64,000 nt of DNA from Viola odorata (lineage: Eukaryota > Streptophyta > Magnoliopsida > Malpighiales > Violaceae): NCBI GenBank assembly GCA_963691705.1, contig OY829538.1, positions 79,738,781 through 79,802,780 on the forward strand. Reading direction: 5' to 3'. How positions within the stretch are numbered: the first letter of the stretch is position 1; every line of letters starts with the position of its first letter. Positions 11,128 to 24,900 of the stretch are shown one piece after another. Under the pieces are notes generated by a model. The model was not told the DNA's origin. It made no database searches and saw only the letters and a list, made by a program, of their open reading frames with translations. The position numbers and the translations under genes are program-made.

Positions 11128-11665
11128 CATCCAAGTGGCATTTCTTTCTCATGCAATAACGTAAACCATGAGCCGCTCAAAGCTTGATAGCTCGTTTAAG
11201 CCCACTCAATATAAATTATTTTATTAATGAATTAAACTGAAATTTATCTAAAATTTAATGAGCTGGCTTTCGACTAATTTGCAACCCTAATTCTTTTTCA
11301 TTCCATTCTATTTCATAAACTCATACATGCCTAATTAGTAGGCCTATCCATATTAACAAAACTAGTTTTTTCGTAGGTAGTTCAAACCGAATTGATTTCT
11401 AATTAATCAGTTCTGGCTATTGGCTGGTAGCGGTTAGTAGTGTTTTTTTTTTTTTTGGACTATGAGTTTTATTTAGAAGCAATATGGATTAACAATGTTT
11501 TTATCACTTTCATTGTCAAAGTATTGTCACTTTTGTCGTTTTGATGGATATGTTTTACTATTTGGATTCAACTTCCCTCGAACAACCTAGCACGTGAATC
11601 AATTGATAGAAAATTATTCTAATTTAATTAGATATTTTATATTTAAATTTAAAATATACAATTGT
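11128..11665 (+). repeat. Right copy of the duplicated array flank
   Basis: Diverged direct copy of 3919-4275. The matching blocks at 11131-11175 and 11470-11660 are separated by about 290 bp absent from the left copy (11176-11465), which ends in a long T-run. It suggests that the array lies within or beside an old segmental duplication. Confidence 0.68.
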
Positions 11666-13623
11666 GGTAAAATTTATGAGGAAAAAATCTATCATTTTTT
11701 AGAATTCTGTCCTATTTAAATCTGAAATAATTATTACCTAATATAATAATCTAATTGCCGGATGATATTATAAAGAAAAAACTTTCCTCGTGCAAATGAA
11801 AATCCAAAGGGAAAAAAAGGTGGTCTCTTTATTAAAAGGATTTTGAGTCGCAATTGGACTTTAAGTCACCACTTGACGCCAAGACTTTCCATCAAATGAT
11901 TTTAGAAAAAAGAAGTACGTGGGCTCGGTTTATCTTACAAGCATGATTGTGCAAATTAAAATGTTTTAATTTGTACTAATTAGTTTTATATTCTAGTAAA
12001 GTATATTTTATCAAAACGAAGAGTGAAAATACAGTTTTTTTTTCAAAATCATATATTATCTAGTTATTATATTGAACGCTGACAATCTAGAATTTAAATT
12101 TGACGAATTAAAAATGAGAAATGATTTTTGTCACCACGTGAATGGGATAGTTTATTCACCTAACAAGTCTCATAGTTAGATGATTAAGTACTTCGGTAGT
12201 TAAAAAGTGTAATCCGGTGGCTTAGATGTTAATGGAGAAAAGGTTAAGGACAAGAGTGTCTAACCTAACAAATGTTAGGGGTATTTATGTCTAGAAAGAT
12301 AGTTGGAGGGCGAAATTTGATAGGTGAGAAAAAGTTGGTTGGTTTTTGTGTGTTTTGCGCATTAGACAATTCCCCTAGCTATGTATCACTCGCTACAGGA
12401 GCGAGCAAATTGAATCGGACCCGACCGATTCAAACTGAATTCCAATATTTTTTTTATTCGAATTAGACCAATTCAAAGTGGTTCCATTGTTGTTCGACTA
12501 GAACCAAGAAAATGTTCGATCCAAACTGAGAAAATTGAGTAAAAATTGAAGTAAAAACCAAACACGAACCAAAACATAACCGACCGAAAATGTCGGTTTA
12601 GGATCGTGTTGGGGTTATGTCTTCGATTCATGTAGCAGTTACAGATTCGGATCATAAGTGCTAAAAGTTAAAATTAAGTTATCGGTTCGAAATTTCTGGC
12701 ATATCCGTTTTTGAAGTTTGAACCGGTATCATTGCTAAATACTGTACTTGTTTGGCCAAATACCGGCATAAGATAGATTGTCTTCTTCCTTATGTACACA
12801 TGCGCCATTTTCATATAATTGGTCCCTTTCGATGGATCATGTTATGCTCACCCAATTTCGAAATTACCTCTACAAAATATTTTACTTTTCATTAGTTAAT
12901 TAATTTGATATGAATGAAATTAATTTTGATTCGTCCATTTTTATGATGTAAGACATTAAAACACACGTTTAATGATGTCGTGGGATACGACGAACTAGTT
13001 AATGAACATCTATCGAACCTTAATAAGTACAAATAGAAATAGAATTATATGTTTTGTTAGTTAGCACCAAGTAATTATGTGACACTTAAAAACTCTTACG
13101 TACATTGAGGATATCTATCTCACGACACTTCTCCATATAAAAAAATTAACATGCGACAATAATTGAGCTATATTTTATTATAACCTAATATATAAACAAT
13201 AAACCTTAAATATTTATTGACATATTAATTCAAAATTAACACGTATCATTTTTTTTATGTAGAAAGACCGAGTGATAGATATCCTTAATGTACTTAAAAA
13301 TTTTCCGTAATTATTTTATAAATGATGATCGAACCAGCTACTATTGCTCGAGAGCTGATAGTATCATCATATCGAATCAGGCAAAACAACCATATATTAG
13401 TAAATTATATTATATTACTAAAAATAAAATGATGAATGAACGTGGGACAAACAAAGATGACTGGCTCTTGACTTTGGCTTCATCTTCTCAATATAAGGAT
13501 AATCTCATGCTCTCTAATTTTCTTATCAGTTATCACTACCTCTTTCTTTTTCTTTTGTTTTCTTTCCTTTCCATTTCTCCCTTCTCCCCTGTCTTTCTTT
13601 TCTTCCATACCCAAAAACAGAGC
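11666..13623. other. Intergenic DNA upstream of the inositol transporter
   Basis: No credible gene. 12390-12760 is rich in 'cggttcgaa/gaaccg'-like motifs and may be an old degenerate element, but no termini could be paired. A 137-codon open frame at 13288-13701 runs into the pentanucleotide repeat and has no recognisable domain. A weak TATA-like atataagg lies at 13491-13498. Confidence 0.5.
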
Positions 13624-13624
13624 A

Positions 13625-13668
13625 CTCTGTTCTGTTCTGTTCTGTTCTGTTCTGTTCTGTTCTGTTCC
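13625..13668 (+). repeat. Pentanucleotide microsatellite (TCTGT)n
   Basis: About eight to nine perfect copies of TCTGT, ending about 90 bases upstream of the INT2 start codon and so probably in its 5' leader. It is an obvious length-polymorphic marker. Confidence 0.9.
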
Positions 13669-13755
13669 ACGCCAACAAAACCACTGTTAAGTATTAATTA
13701 ATTAAATAAGTTTCTAATCTTAATTTTAACTTAAAATTATTGGGTTGATCAAGAA

Positions 13756-16700
13756 ATGGAAGGAGGGGTGCATCCAGGAGTAGATTCCTCTGCTTTTAGA
13801 GACTGCTTCTCTCTTGCTTGGAAGAATCCTTATGTTCTTCGTTTAGCATTCTCTGCTGGAATTGGCGGCCTTCTTTTTGGTTATGACACTGGTAATTACT
13901 TCCCTTAATTTCACTCTTTTTTCCTCTTTTTTGTTGTTCTTTTGTATATTAATTTGGTTTATGGTGTTTTTGGTGTGATTTTTAATTAATTGCAGGAGTT
14001 ATTTCTGGTGCTCTTCTTTACATCAGAGATGATTTCGAATCTGTGGATAAAAAAACTGTATTACAGGTGTGCTCTTCTTAGTTCTTTCTACCTTTCCTTA
14101 TACATTAAATTCAACTTCGTTTGAGCATTTTCAAATTCTGAGAGAGATAACTCGAACTTGAACTCAAATTCTCAGTTAAGAAAAGAGTAGTCTCTTAACA
14201 GTTACCACCTAACCAAATACATTAGTTGGGTTGATAAACACTAATTTAATCTTGATTCTCCTCTAAAAAAAAAAAATTCCTTTTCTTTCAAATTATTCTT
14301 AGCTCTTTTGGTAAAAAGTAGTAATTATTTGAGTTAATTAATGGTCTTGTAAGTGCAAAGACTCTGGTTTTAGAACTTTTTTGTTAAAATAAAATTTCAA
14401 AAGATGGATTTTGGTAGATAGCTGAGTATATCTTTTTTAAGTGGGCACCCTATTTCTCAATTTTCAATATTAAATTAAGTTGAATTTTCTTCCACTTCCA
14501 AATTGCAAAACATTATTTTCTTTACCATAATTAAGGATGTTAAAAGAAAAAATAAATTATAAGTTTCAACTGACTAATATGAGAAGGACAAGTGTAAGTG
14601 TGTTGAAGAGAGTGAAGCCTCCAGGTTAGGGCTTCTGCTCTCCCAGTCAACTTAGAAACAACTCTGAATCTTTGATGATGGTCCCAATTTTTTTCCTTGT
14701 TTTCTCTTTTAGTCTTTTCTGTATAGTAAAAACTATAAAATTCCACATTTTTCTTCAGTGAAAAAAAAATACAGGATCTGTTTTACGATCTTCTGTTGAA
14801 ATCGGATCGGAAATTATAGGTTTCGAAAAGCTAAAGGTATGAATTTAAGGATATTTGTAGTTCAAACATTCACCTTATGTTATGGCGATTGGCGACTGAA
14901 AGTAGAAGTGTAACAAAAATGATGAAACTATCTAGGTTTTTTTCCTAAGTAACTGTGGTTAGTCATCTAATCTATACATGTGAAACATTAAAACAGGAGA
15001 GCATTGTGAGCATGGCGGTTGCTGGAGCAATCGTAGGAGCGGCAGTAGGTGGATGGGGTAACGATCGGTTCGGACGGAAAGCAGCACTCCTACTTGCAGA
15101 TATCCTGTTCTTCATTGGAGCTGTGGTAATGGCTTCTGCTCCTAACCCTGCTTTCCTCATCGCTGGTCGAGTTTTCGTTGGACTTGGCGTCGGAATGGCA
15201 TCCATGACTGCTCCTCTCTACATCTCAGAGGCTTCTCCAGCGAAAATACGAGGCGCGCTTGTCAGTACCAATGGCTTCCTCATAACTGGTGGCCAGTTCC
15301 TTTCCTACCTCATCAATTTGGCATTCACCAAGGTAAGCTCTAGCAAAAAGAAGTTAAACAGACATCCTCTTTTTCCCTAACAAAACAGACCTGAGATTAC
15401 TTGCATGTGTGTTCATGCGCGGTTGAGCTTTTCATAGGCACCGGGAACATGGAGGTGGATGCTCGGAGTTGCAGGACTTCCAGCTCTGCTACAGTTTTTC
15501 CTAATGCTGTGTCTTCCAGAATCCCCTCGTTGGCTGTTTCGCAAGGTACTAATTCAACTCGTTACTGTCAAAGCCATTGCGGTTGGGCGAGTGGCGAGGG
15601 GTCTTAGGATCTCTTGTTTATTATCGGCACTTAATACTTCTTTTTAATGACAGGGGAGGGAAGATGAAGCAAAAGCAATACTAAGGAAAATATACCCTGC
15701 TGAGGATGTGGAAAGAGAAATCCAGGATCTAAAGGAATCCATCGACAAAGAAGTTCAAGAAGAAGGAAGTTCCGATAAGATCAACATAATCAAACTATGT
15801 AAAACCACCACGGTAAGAAGAGGGCTGATAGCTGGAGTTGGCCTTCAGGTTTTCCAGCAGTTTGTTGGCATCAACACTGTCATGTATTACAGCCCTACCA
15901 TAGTTCAGTTAGCTGGTTTCGCGTCAAACCAAACTGCACTCCTCCTCTCGCTCGTCACTGCTGGGCTTAATGCTGCCGGCTCCATAGTCAGCATATACTT
16001 CATTGATAGGACTGGAAGGAAAAAACTTTTGATCATCAGCTTGTTCGGTGTGATAATCTCACTCGGTCTATTGTCGGGAGTTTTCCATGAGACCACCAGC
16101 CACTCACCGCAGATCAGAACAGCAGAATCTCAATTTGCAGCCTATAGTTGCCCCGACTTTAGCGCAGCACCAAAGTCTGGTGCTTGGGACTGCATGAAAT
16201 GTCTGAAGGCTACACATCCAGATTGTGGATTCTGCTCTGCAGCTTCTGATAAGGTAAAAAGACTTTGCTCGCTCTGATCTTGCAATGTGATACTTAACAG
16301 ATTGTTTACACAAATCTTCTCTGATCTTCATCATTACACTGCAGCTACTGCCAGGATCCTGTTTGATCTCAAATAGTACAGTGAAGGACCTTTGCCACAA
16401 CAACCACAGGGAATGGTACACAAGAGGGTGCCCGAGCAAATTCGGGTGGCTTGCGCTGATTGGCCTCGCGCTTTACATCATATTCTTCTCACCTGGGATG
16501 GGTACAGTCCCATGGATTGTCAATTCTGAGATCTACCCACTTAGGTTTAGAGGGGTTTGTGGAGGAATAGCTGCTACTGCCAATTGGATCTCTAACCTCA
16601 TTGTTGCACAATCATTTTTATCCTTAACACAGGCTATCGGGACATCTTGGACATTCCTAATATTCGGGTGCATATCTGTTGTAGCTTTGATCTTTGTCCT

Positions 16701-16860
16701 AATATGTGTGCCGGAAACAAAGGGGCTGCCTATTGAAGAGATTGAGAAAATGCTGGAGAACAGAGCTTTCCACTACAAATTCTGGCAGACAAACTCCCAC
16801 GGGTCATTAGAGAAGAACAAGAACCAAGAAGTGAGTTTTAGCAATGGATTATTAGAATAG
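13756..16860 (+). CDS. INT2: Inositol transporter, INT2 type (six exons)
   Basis: Exons are 13756-13891, 13996-14066, 14997-15332, 15438-15545, 15654-16253 and 16345-16860, all with GT-AG borders and a continuous frame of 588 residues. It is a 12-helix sugar/inositol-H+ symporter of the major facilitator family. Visible signatures are [10 protein letters not shown] in helix 1, [14 protein letters not shown] and [14 protein letters not shown] between helices 4 and 5, [12 protein letters not shown] in the central loop, [14 protein letters not shown] in helix 7 and VPETKG after helix 12. The long cysteine-rich loop between helices 9 and 10 ([22 protein letters not shown]) is specific to plant INT proteins. 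The start [20 protein letters not shown] matches the INT2 N-terminus as I recall it. INT2 works at the plasma membrane in Arabidopsis. It converges on the uL14m gene, 524 bp away. Confidence 0.95.
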
Positions 16861-17384
16861 GGAGCAATGCCTATTGTCTAATTTAAACTTTACACAACCA
16901 ATTGTAATGTGCCTAATTTGCCACCTTAGATAATTATGGCAGAGGCCTAAAGTGAGTCTCTATGATATTTAGGCAATCGCTGAAAATTGTTTCCTCACCA
17001 TTATCTGGGACATACAAAGAAATAAATTATCTAATACTATGTCACAGCACTCGGCTGACTATCCGTCGAAGGAAAATGCAACGCAGTCCTATCGACAAAA
17101 TACATCATAAGTCTATCATATTATGATAAAAATTGCAGATGGTAATGTAACAGAATATGAGATCCCAACAACTTCAAGCATGAAAGCATCAAATGTGCAA
17201 CTAGAAGTAGAGATGGTTTTGTGCAGCAAAAGCAAGAAAAAAGAGAGACTCCAGTGATGTAATTCATCCATTTAAGAGAGCCGTAATGGTTTTGTTTAAT
17301 CCGTCAACAAGTTTAGCCCTTGCAATACAACAAAAGTACCTAGCATCCCAAGGGTTCTAAAATTTCCACAGATGAATTCATACC
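16861..17384. other. Converging 3' ends of INT2 and uL14m
   Basis: Non-coding spacer that must hold both 3' UTRs and polyadenylation regions. 'aataaa' occurs at about 17020 on the plus strand. No other feature was seen. Confidence 0.55.
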
Positions 17385-18438
17385 TTAGATAACGCTTTTC
17401 GCCAAAGAAAGTATCTTGGTATGTTTCGTCTTCCTTAGTTCTTCCGGAATCAGCCCGAAAACTCTGCTCCCAATTGGTTGACCCGTCTCCTTTTTTTGGT
17501 TTTTGGTAGATTGTTGACCCTTCTCCTTCTTCGTCTTGGAGTCAATGAGTACCACGGCATTGTCGTCAAACGTGATCCTAAACCCACCTAAACGGCTACT
17601 TTGCATGGCAGAACGCACAACAACACCATAAAGGACCTGGCCTTTCTTAACGGCTCCATTTGGGGCAGCCTCCTTTACTGTTACAACTATCGTGTCACCC
17701 AATTTAGCCACTTTTTGCGGCCCCAAAACCTGTATGCACTTCACTTTTTTTGCCCCTGAGTTGTCTGCAACTTCAAGCATGGTACTTATCTGTACAAAAG
17801 TCCGTTGTTGCTGCTCTCGTGCTGTACGGTGCAAAGACAGCTGCAAAAAAAGGTACATTTAAGAAGATTTAAGACAAAAGAGTTGAAGAAAGAATAACAA
17901 TGAATAAATCAGCTAATCCCATACATCATTTGGAGAACTGACACAGGTGCATTGGAGATGATGATACCAAACCCAAGTTAAGATAATCAGACTAATTGCA
18001 CATTTAACAAAGAATCAAACAACATTAATAAAAAAAACCACTTGCTTGATCAGAACATCTTATGACCGATGGTTTTCAAATTATCTACTTGAGATTTTCT
18101 AATGTAGCAAGATTGCAACTTTAACAGTTCAAATATTACATAAAGGAACCAACTTTGACCCAAGCAACATAAAAATTACTCCTATATAAGACAATAATCA
18201 ACTGACCTGAGACAAGAACTTGGTGTCTGTGATTTCTTGTGATGTGCTCAAGGACCCAGAAGCCTTGTTGCCGAAACCCGCCAATAATGGAAAACCAACT
18301 GATCATGTTTAACGTTGCATTGATAACAGTCAAATAAGAAACCAGGAAAAATCTCAACTTTAAGAAAACAATGTTTAAGATTGGATACAATATAAATTGC
18401 GTACCAAGAGAGCATTTTGAAGCTAAACCTGCTGCCAT
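17385..18438 (-). CDS. HLP: Mitochondrial ribosomal protein uL14 (HUELLENLOS type)
   Basis: Three coding exons on the minus strand, 18405-18438, 18207-18298 and 17385-17840, give 193 residues. The conserved uL14 body starts at TFVQISTMLEVADNSGAKKV and runs through LGDTIVVTVKEA, KKGQVLYGVVVRSA and FDDNAVVLIDSK to GSRVFGLIPEELRKTKHTKI. uL14 sits on the large subunit at the contact with the small subunit. The N-terminal about 60 residues (MAAGLASKCSLVGF...) are a presequence rich in Ser and Ala with few acids, as in mitochondrial HLL and HLP. The insert KTKKEKGQQSTKNQKKE is lysine-rich and longer than in the Arabidopsis proteins. An in-frame Met inside the third exon (MLEV) could give a mature-like short form. 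HLP is chosen over HLL because of gene order (see findings). Confidence 0.9.
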
Positions 18439-18770
18439 TTGTTTACCTGTGAAAAAAGAAGAAGATCATAACAACACAGTTAACGTTAACATTTGTTTAT
18501 CGGAATAGCAGAGACAATTTTACATAGGACTCGTAGAATTACCTAACTAATTTTTCTCTCTTCCTTTTCCAGACACTAAACCCTTGTAACGAAGTCTTCT
18601 AAAACCATTCCTTTCAAAACCCAAAACCCAAAACCCAAAAATTTGTTGGGTTTGGAGGAGATTGCGAGGTAGACTGGAGAAGGAGAGGAGAATTGGAAAT
18701 CTTTTTCTGGTGCCGTGGTGCGAGTCCGAGTGAACAACGTAACAAGCAGCTCAAAGTGTCAGAGCTTCAG
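18439..18770 (-). promoter_or_regulatory. Probable 5' leader of the uL14m gene, with an intron
   Basis: On the minus strand a pyrimidine tract ending in CAG lies at 18447-18449, 11 bases before the ATG. A GTAATT donor at about 18541-18542 would pair with it to form a 94-bp leader intron. Upstream C/T-rich sequence to about 18770 looks like a transcription start region. Confidence 0.4.
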
Positions 18771-21716
18771 GTAATTGTTTGCGCTTTAATGGGCTTTGAG
18801 GTATCTCCTAATAAAACAAAACAAGAATTATGTTAAAATAAAAGAAGGAAATTACAAAATTAATCCCTTAATTATAGGGTAGTCAAAAATAAGCTTTTCG
18901 TGTATATATAAATTGAGGGTCGGTGGATTCAAATTCGGATTCAAATTCGATACTTGTATGAAATACTACTAAACTACACTAAAGAAAGTTACACTTCCTT
19001 CTTACTTTTGTTCATGAATTTGTGTTTTTAAAGCGAGATTTGGCACACCCCTCACTAAGTTCAAGTGTCTCGGAAACTATTATTTTTTTAGGAGCGGATA
19101 ATACTTGAATTAGAATAATTTTTTATTTAATGAAAAGAATACTGACGGAAAAAGAAAAAAAGAGAGTGTAATTGTTGGTGTACAAAAATTAAAATGCAAA
19201 TAACAAAATTATTTGAAAACTTGTTTGTTAAATATTGCACAATTAAAAATAATGGATATTATGATATATACCTTAAAGTTAATATGTAGAAAATGAGGAG
19301 AAATTCAAGCATGTGAGGGAGTGACATGTAGGTCATGAAGCGTGACAGGCAGCTCAGGCTTGATGGGCTTGAGCTCAATTGAGAATTGGGACAGGGCTAT
19401 GTTGAAAACAATTTTTCATGAAATTGGAAAGCTTTTAAGTAATTTTAATTTATTAAATGGCATATCTACATACTAATTAAATTAAAACTCGTGGACTAAT
19501 GTTGGGTTGAATTGTAACTTGTAAGGAGTTTCTCACCTTTTTAAGTAAATTATTTCAAGAGAATCATCTGAAATAGGAATGTTCGAACCGGTTAATTTCA
19601 TACTCGAATGACAACAATGTGAGAAAATAATTTGACAAAAATGGTTATATTAATAAGTATCATTACAATAAAATCGATATCATAACTTACGTCATAAAAT
19701 GACATGCACCAATCGGTTAAAATACAACCTCAAAGTAGCGCTGAAGTCGTTTTTTCTCTAATCATACTAAACAATTAATACCTAATAATAATTTTAATGA
19801 TGTAAAAGATTTACATGCTCTCATGCTTAGTCATATGCCTTGTCTTACTACTAAATTATAAAACAATCTGCATTATTATGTTTTTTTACCAAAAATATTA
19901 TAAAAATATATATACGTATGCATGTGTACGGGGAACATTATATAATAAGCTTTTCAATATTAATAAAAGGTTATGGTCTTTTTTTACCAAAATGTTTTAT
20001 TTTCCACCATAATCAATTATTCTTGTCCATGTCGTTCAGTACTAACAACAACAATAGTATCTCTGATTATCAAAAAAACAAACATTAGTGTATTCTCTGA
20101 CAAAGATTTAAATCGACCCCTACTCCTTTTTTTTATTATTAACAAAATGGACCGCTGCTAAATTAATTATAACATTAGACTTCGATTAAATATTGTAATG
20201 ATCATATCATTGCTTGTTTTTTAGGGATTGATCTGTTTTTTTTTACATATTTCACTTTCTTCTCCTTTATTGTATTAAAATCAATTTTTTTCTTTTGAAA
20301 TCTATATTAAAATCTTATTTCGGCCGCATTAAACAATCAATCAAGAGTCAAGACCCAGCTTATCATAATCATATACAAATCTTTTATCATTTCACCGCGT
20401 GTACATTTCTTAATCATGTTTCCTTTTTCTCTTTTGCCATAAAATATTTAAGAAATCCATGGTATGAGGAAGATCCTACTAAGGGGTCCCAAGTCTATGA
20501 TCTCCCCGATTGTTGGTAACTATTAAGTCAAAGATTGATAAGGAACAAAACCCAAATCTTTATTAACCATCCAATAGAATATCTTACCTATCTATCTATA
20601 TATATATTGAATTATACTCCTAATTTAAAAGGTCAAAATTAAAAAAATTAAAAAAATCAAAGATTCCCACTTCAAGCCATCAATTTGCATCTATTGTTCT
20701 TGTTTATTAATAGTTATTTTGACTTGTACCCAAAAAAGCAAGTCAAGCTTGAAAATAATAATTAAATTAGCCTAATTAAAGTTGAGATTATACAATAATA
20801 GTAATCAAGAAAAACATTGGATGGGTTGTAGTCATCATGATGATGAAGTTATATATCTAAACTTTTTCTAAATTTTTAGTTTACTTTTGTTGAAAGAGAT
20901 GTTTGGTATTATGAGTTGCCTACTTTCTTCTTTTTCACAAAACATTGGATAATTAGTCCATTTAATTGAATCTTGTATTTTTTTTAACGTGAAACAAATA
21001 GTTCAAGAAAAAAATCTAAAAAACGACGCTCAATTCAACATGCAAGAATTTAAGGGGAAATTGAACAAATTAATTGTGGATCTTCAATCCTAACGCTAAG
21101 ATTTGAAATCGAGACATGAATTAGCTAAATTCGACCACGAAAAATAAAATAAATAACTGATTTTAATTTTTTTTCGTCATTTCTCTTTGTGATCCAACAA
21201 AATCGATCATATCCAAATGAGACGAGAGATATATTTGGAAAGACGAAGTAGTTTGGTCATTGGTATGTGAACGGGGTGATTTGTCTTGTCTTGGACTCTT
21301 GGATTGGGCCCCGATATACTTATTGTTGAATTCATTGGCCCATGAAATAGGATTATTGTATCGACTAAATTTATATTTATATATATAAAAAAAGAACATT
21401 AAACTTGTGGTCAACAAATTCGCAATCCATGAGAATTAAGGAATATACAATCATGGTGTTGATAAACTAGGATCACTCACGATTGACGTGTATGGAATTT
21501 TTTGATACCTTAAGAAATGGACATTTAGTTTTAATAACACGTCTCTACGGTATAATTAGTTCCCACAAAAATCGTATTTGAGAAGGAAAAAAACACATAA
21601 ACGAAAAGAAAATGTCTTCTTTCAAGCTTCTTTTTTTTGGTTAGATGATATATGGTGAGTTTAATTTAGTCACTGTGATGATAATATATGACTAATGTAG
21701 TCCTTGTCGTAACAAT
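18771..21716. other. Intergenic, no gene seen
   Basis: AT-rich. The open frames here are under 85 codons and show no domain. No transposon ends could be paired. Confidence 0.55.
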
Positions 21717-21718
21717 TA

Positions 21719-21951
21719 CTCCCTCCGGTCCCCAAAGAATGTCTTTTACTATTTACGCACGCATTTGAAAGAGACCGAATGATTCACTATTTGATCCCGA
21801 AAAATTTCGTATTTTTTTTCAAACGTACGTTAAGGATGCACGTACGTTCGAAAAAAAGTACGAAATTTTTCGGGATCAAATAGTGAGTCATCCGGCCTCC
21901 TTGAGATGCGTGCGCAAATAGTAAAAGACGTTTAATAGGGACCGGAGGGAG
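21719..21951. mobile_element. Stowaway-like MITE, 233 bp
   Basis: The ends CTCCCTCCGGTCCC and GGGACCGGAGGGAG are exact inverted repeats, flanked by TA on both sides (21717-21718, 21952-21953). These are the marks of Tc1/mariner-derived Stowaway elements. Almost the whole element is self-complementary. At its centre two 'cgtacgtt'-type palindromes face each other (about 21824-21850). There is no coding capacity. Confidence 0.93.
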
Positions 21952-21953
21952 TA

Positions 21954-24900
21954 ACTTTTATTTAATTTGGTCGTTCTGATAATTTTTTTGACCGATTTAG
22001 TTTTTTTGCTCTAATAACATTTTGTATACGCTAAAACAGATACGACGGAACATCAGTCAATAGTTAGAGTAATTAAGTAATATTAACACAAATTACTGAA
22101 TAATTAGACAAAAATATGTAAATTATAAATTAAAAAAATTGTGTTGAAAAGTAAAAAAGTGATGGGTGTGTTAGAAGCAAGCAAGTACAAGTAACAACAA
22201 GTCCAAGCCCAACCACAAATCTAGAACTAAATTACAAATGGAAAGAAGAGAAGGAGGGATAGATAGAGATGATTTAGATGACACAGCAGTGCACATTAGT
22301 ACAGTACAGGTCGCCATGACCACGACACGTGCTCTGGTCTGGTGGTCATCGAGAAGTCAGCTAATCCAAACGCATTGATATTATAACATTTCTTTTCTCT
22401 TTTCCTCTCCTCTTTCACCACGACACGTGCCTTCCTTCCCTTTTTCTCTCTCGAGCGTGTCACTCTAAAGTCTGCCACTCCTCCTCCTCCTCCTCCTCAC
22501 CTGCCTTGATCATCTCCCACCACCACCACTCGTCCTTTCCATCCTCCTTGCATTCTCCATTAAAATTAGCCACATTATAGGGTTTTGTTTGCTATTTCGA
22601 TGATGATTGTTAATTTTATTCGTACTGAATCAGCTCGTTAATCAGTACTATTTCATAATTACTCATCTTATCATTTTTAGGTGATAATTCTATTTTTTTT
22701 ACTTAATAGTAGTCATTTACTCTCTCTTTTTCCTTATAAGGATGTGTAATTTAAGAGGATTATGGGGATATTTTACAAAATAATACTTTTATAAATTAGG
22801 TTCAGTGTAACCTTAAACGATGGGCAATTGAGAACGAAAAGAATATATTTTTGGTAATATGTACACCTTTAATTATATGCTTGTAAAGTACTTAGATATA
22901 ATTATATGCATAAATTGCACAGAATATTTTATTTTTTACAAGAAGTATAGCTATAGGTTTGAGCCTTTTCAAGATGCAATTGGATTATATTAATGCTGGC
23001 TTGTTTTTAACCGGCAAGTGATTTAGCATGGATTTGCGAAACACGCCTCTCTCCTTTTCGTCCCCTTTTCTCTCTATTTGTTTCGAAATCTTTTGTCCTT
23101 TTTTAGTGCAAGAACAGAAGACGTTTTTTTGCCAATTCCATAGTTTTGGGGTTGTTTGAGTCACTCTTTACACTTTACTTATAATAGGGAGTACTTTTCG
23201 AAATCAACAAGCTCTTATGTGACGAATTAAAATATCAAAGAAATAAGAATGCGGATTGCTTGTTTCCTTTTCTCCATTTGGTATAAACCTTATAATTACT
23301 TTCTCTTCAAAGGATAAGTCTGATGATGAGACGTGGAACGCCACTACTTATAAAATTTTCAAAAACTCCTTACCTATCTGGTGTGAAATAAATACACCTC
23401 ACAGTTTATCGAAGAGTGACATTTTCCTCCATCTGATCCAACAACGTCCTCATATTGTTGGCCACTCTGTCTATCCATGATCTAAAGAGAGGGGCTTAGC
23501 ATGAGTCGATAAGGTTGGCTTTGTTAGTTGTGTCATAGTGAAATCATTACACTCTCTTAAAGCGATATTAGCTTCACAAGAGCTTTTTATTTGATGTGCG
23601 ATAAATTCACATCATAGTCTATGGGAACGTGACACTAAAAAATTCGAGTTTTTGAAAAAAATCCAGTATAGCTCCCCTTAAAAAGGAAATGCTTATGAGG
23701 GGAGGGATCATTATAAGTGGGTTTTCTGCTAGTATCTTCTTTGCCCATCAAGTCATTATCTGCCACCTTAGAAGTTAAAGTTAATTAATTAGTTAATTAA
23801 TCATGTGATTATTGTATTAAAGAAGGGAAACATAGTGACCATCATTACTAGTACGGACAGATAGGTTTCCTCATATTAGTTAAATCCCAAAATCCCTGCT
23901 TTATCAAACAAACCCATCAATTTAATTAAAATATTTCTTAACTTTAGGTTATAATTAATACAATTTAAATTATTTAAAAATAAATTTTCCTAAAAATAAA
24001 TTTTAAAAAAAAAACTAGTGGTTAGCTGGGAGGGAGAGTCAGTTCTCAACTTGACATTTGGGAGAGACTATACTTTTAAACCACTTTACAATTCTGCTAG
24101 TGCTCCACTATTAACTATACTCTCGTAATTAACCCTTTCATTTTCTTGCAATTACAATTCTACCATTTTGAGTGACGCAATTATAAGGAATTGTTTTACA
24201 TTTTTTATAGATATAGATGTCCAATTCCATAAATCAATTTTTAAAATAACTTAAAATAAAAGTTATAGTATTTGTTTAATTATACATAAAACAGACGAAA
24301 AAAATTATATTTGCTAAAATATTAAAAGAAAATAAATGATAGTTATTGTTTGATATCGTCAACGATGCATGAAAATTTACATTTTTATAAAAAAATTATA
24401 CAGCAAAATATGTATATATAATCAATAGCTAAATGAAAATAATCTTAACAAAAGATGTATATTGCATTAAAATATTTATTCGGAGAGGTAAATTAATGAA
24501 AATTTAATTCGGATAGTATCTTTATATTTCGGGTATAGTATCTATTTTCTTTTCTTTTCTTTTTTAAAATGAAAAAAAAGCATTGTTATAGTATTAAATT
24601 CATTTTCATCTTAGTATACCACAAGTTCTTGATGTCAACAAGTCCAAAGGAAAAAACAAAATTGAATAAGAACAAAACAAAGTGTATTATTATTTTTATT
24701 GCAAAATTTAAAATAAATAATTTAAAAAAACAAGTATTATTAATAATTAATGCTAAGGAGTATCAGAAATAGAGAATTGACTGAGATCTTTAATAATAAT
24801 GCAAGATATAGTAGTAGTACTAGAAAACAAAAAGGAAAAAGAAAACAGTGAAAGGATGGCATGAAGAAGGAAATTGAGAGATGAAAGAGGGGCAAAACAG

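Noticed and set aside
13288..13701. 137-codon plus-strand frame upstream of INT2
   Set aside because: No recognisable domain; it runs through the pentanucleotide repeat and the probable INT2 leader.
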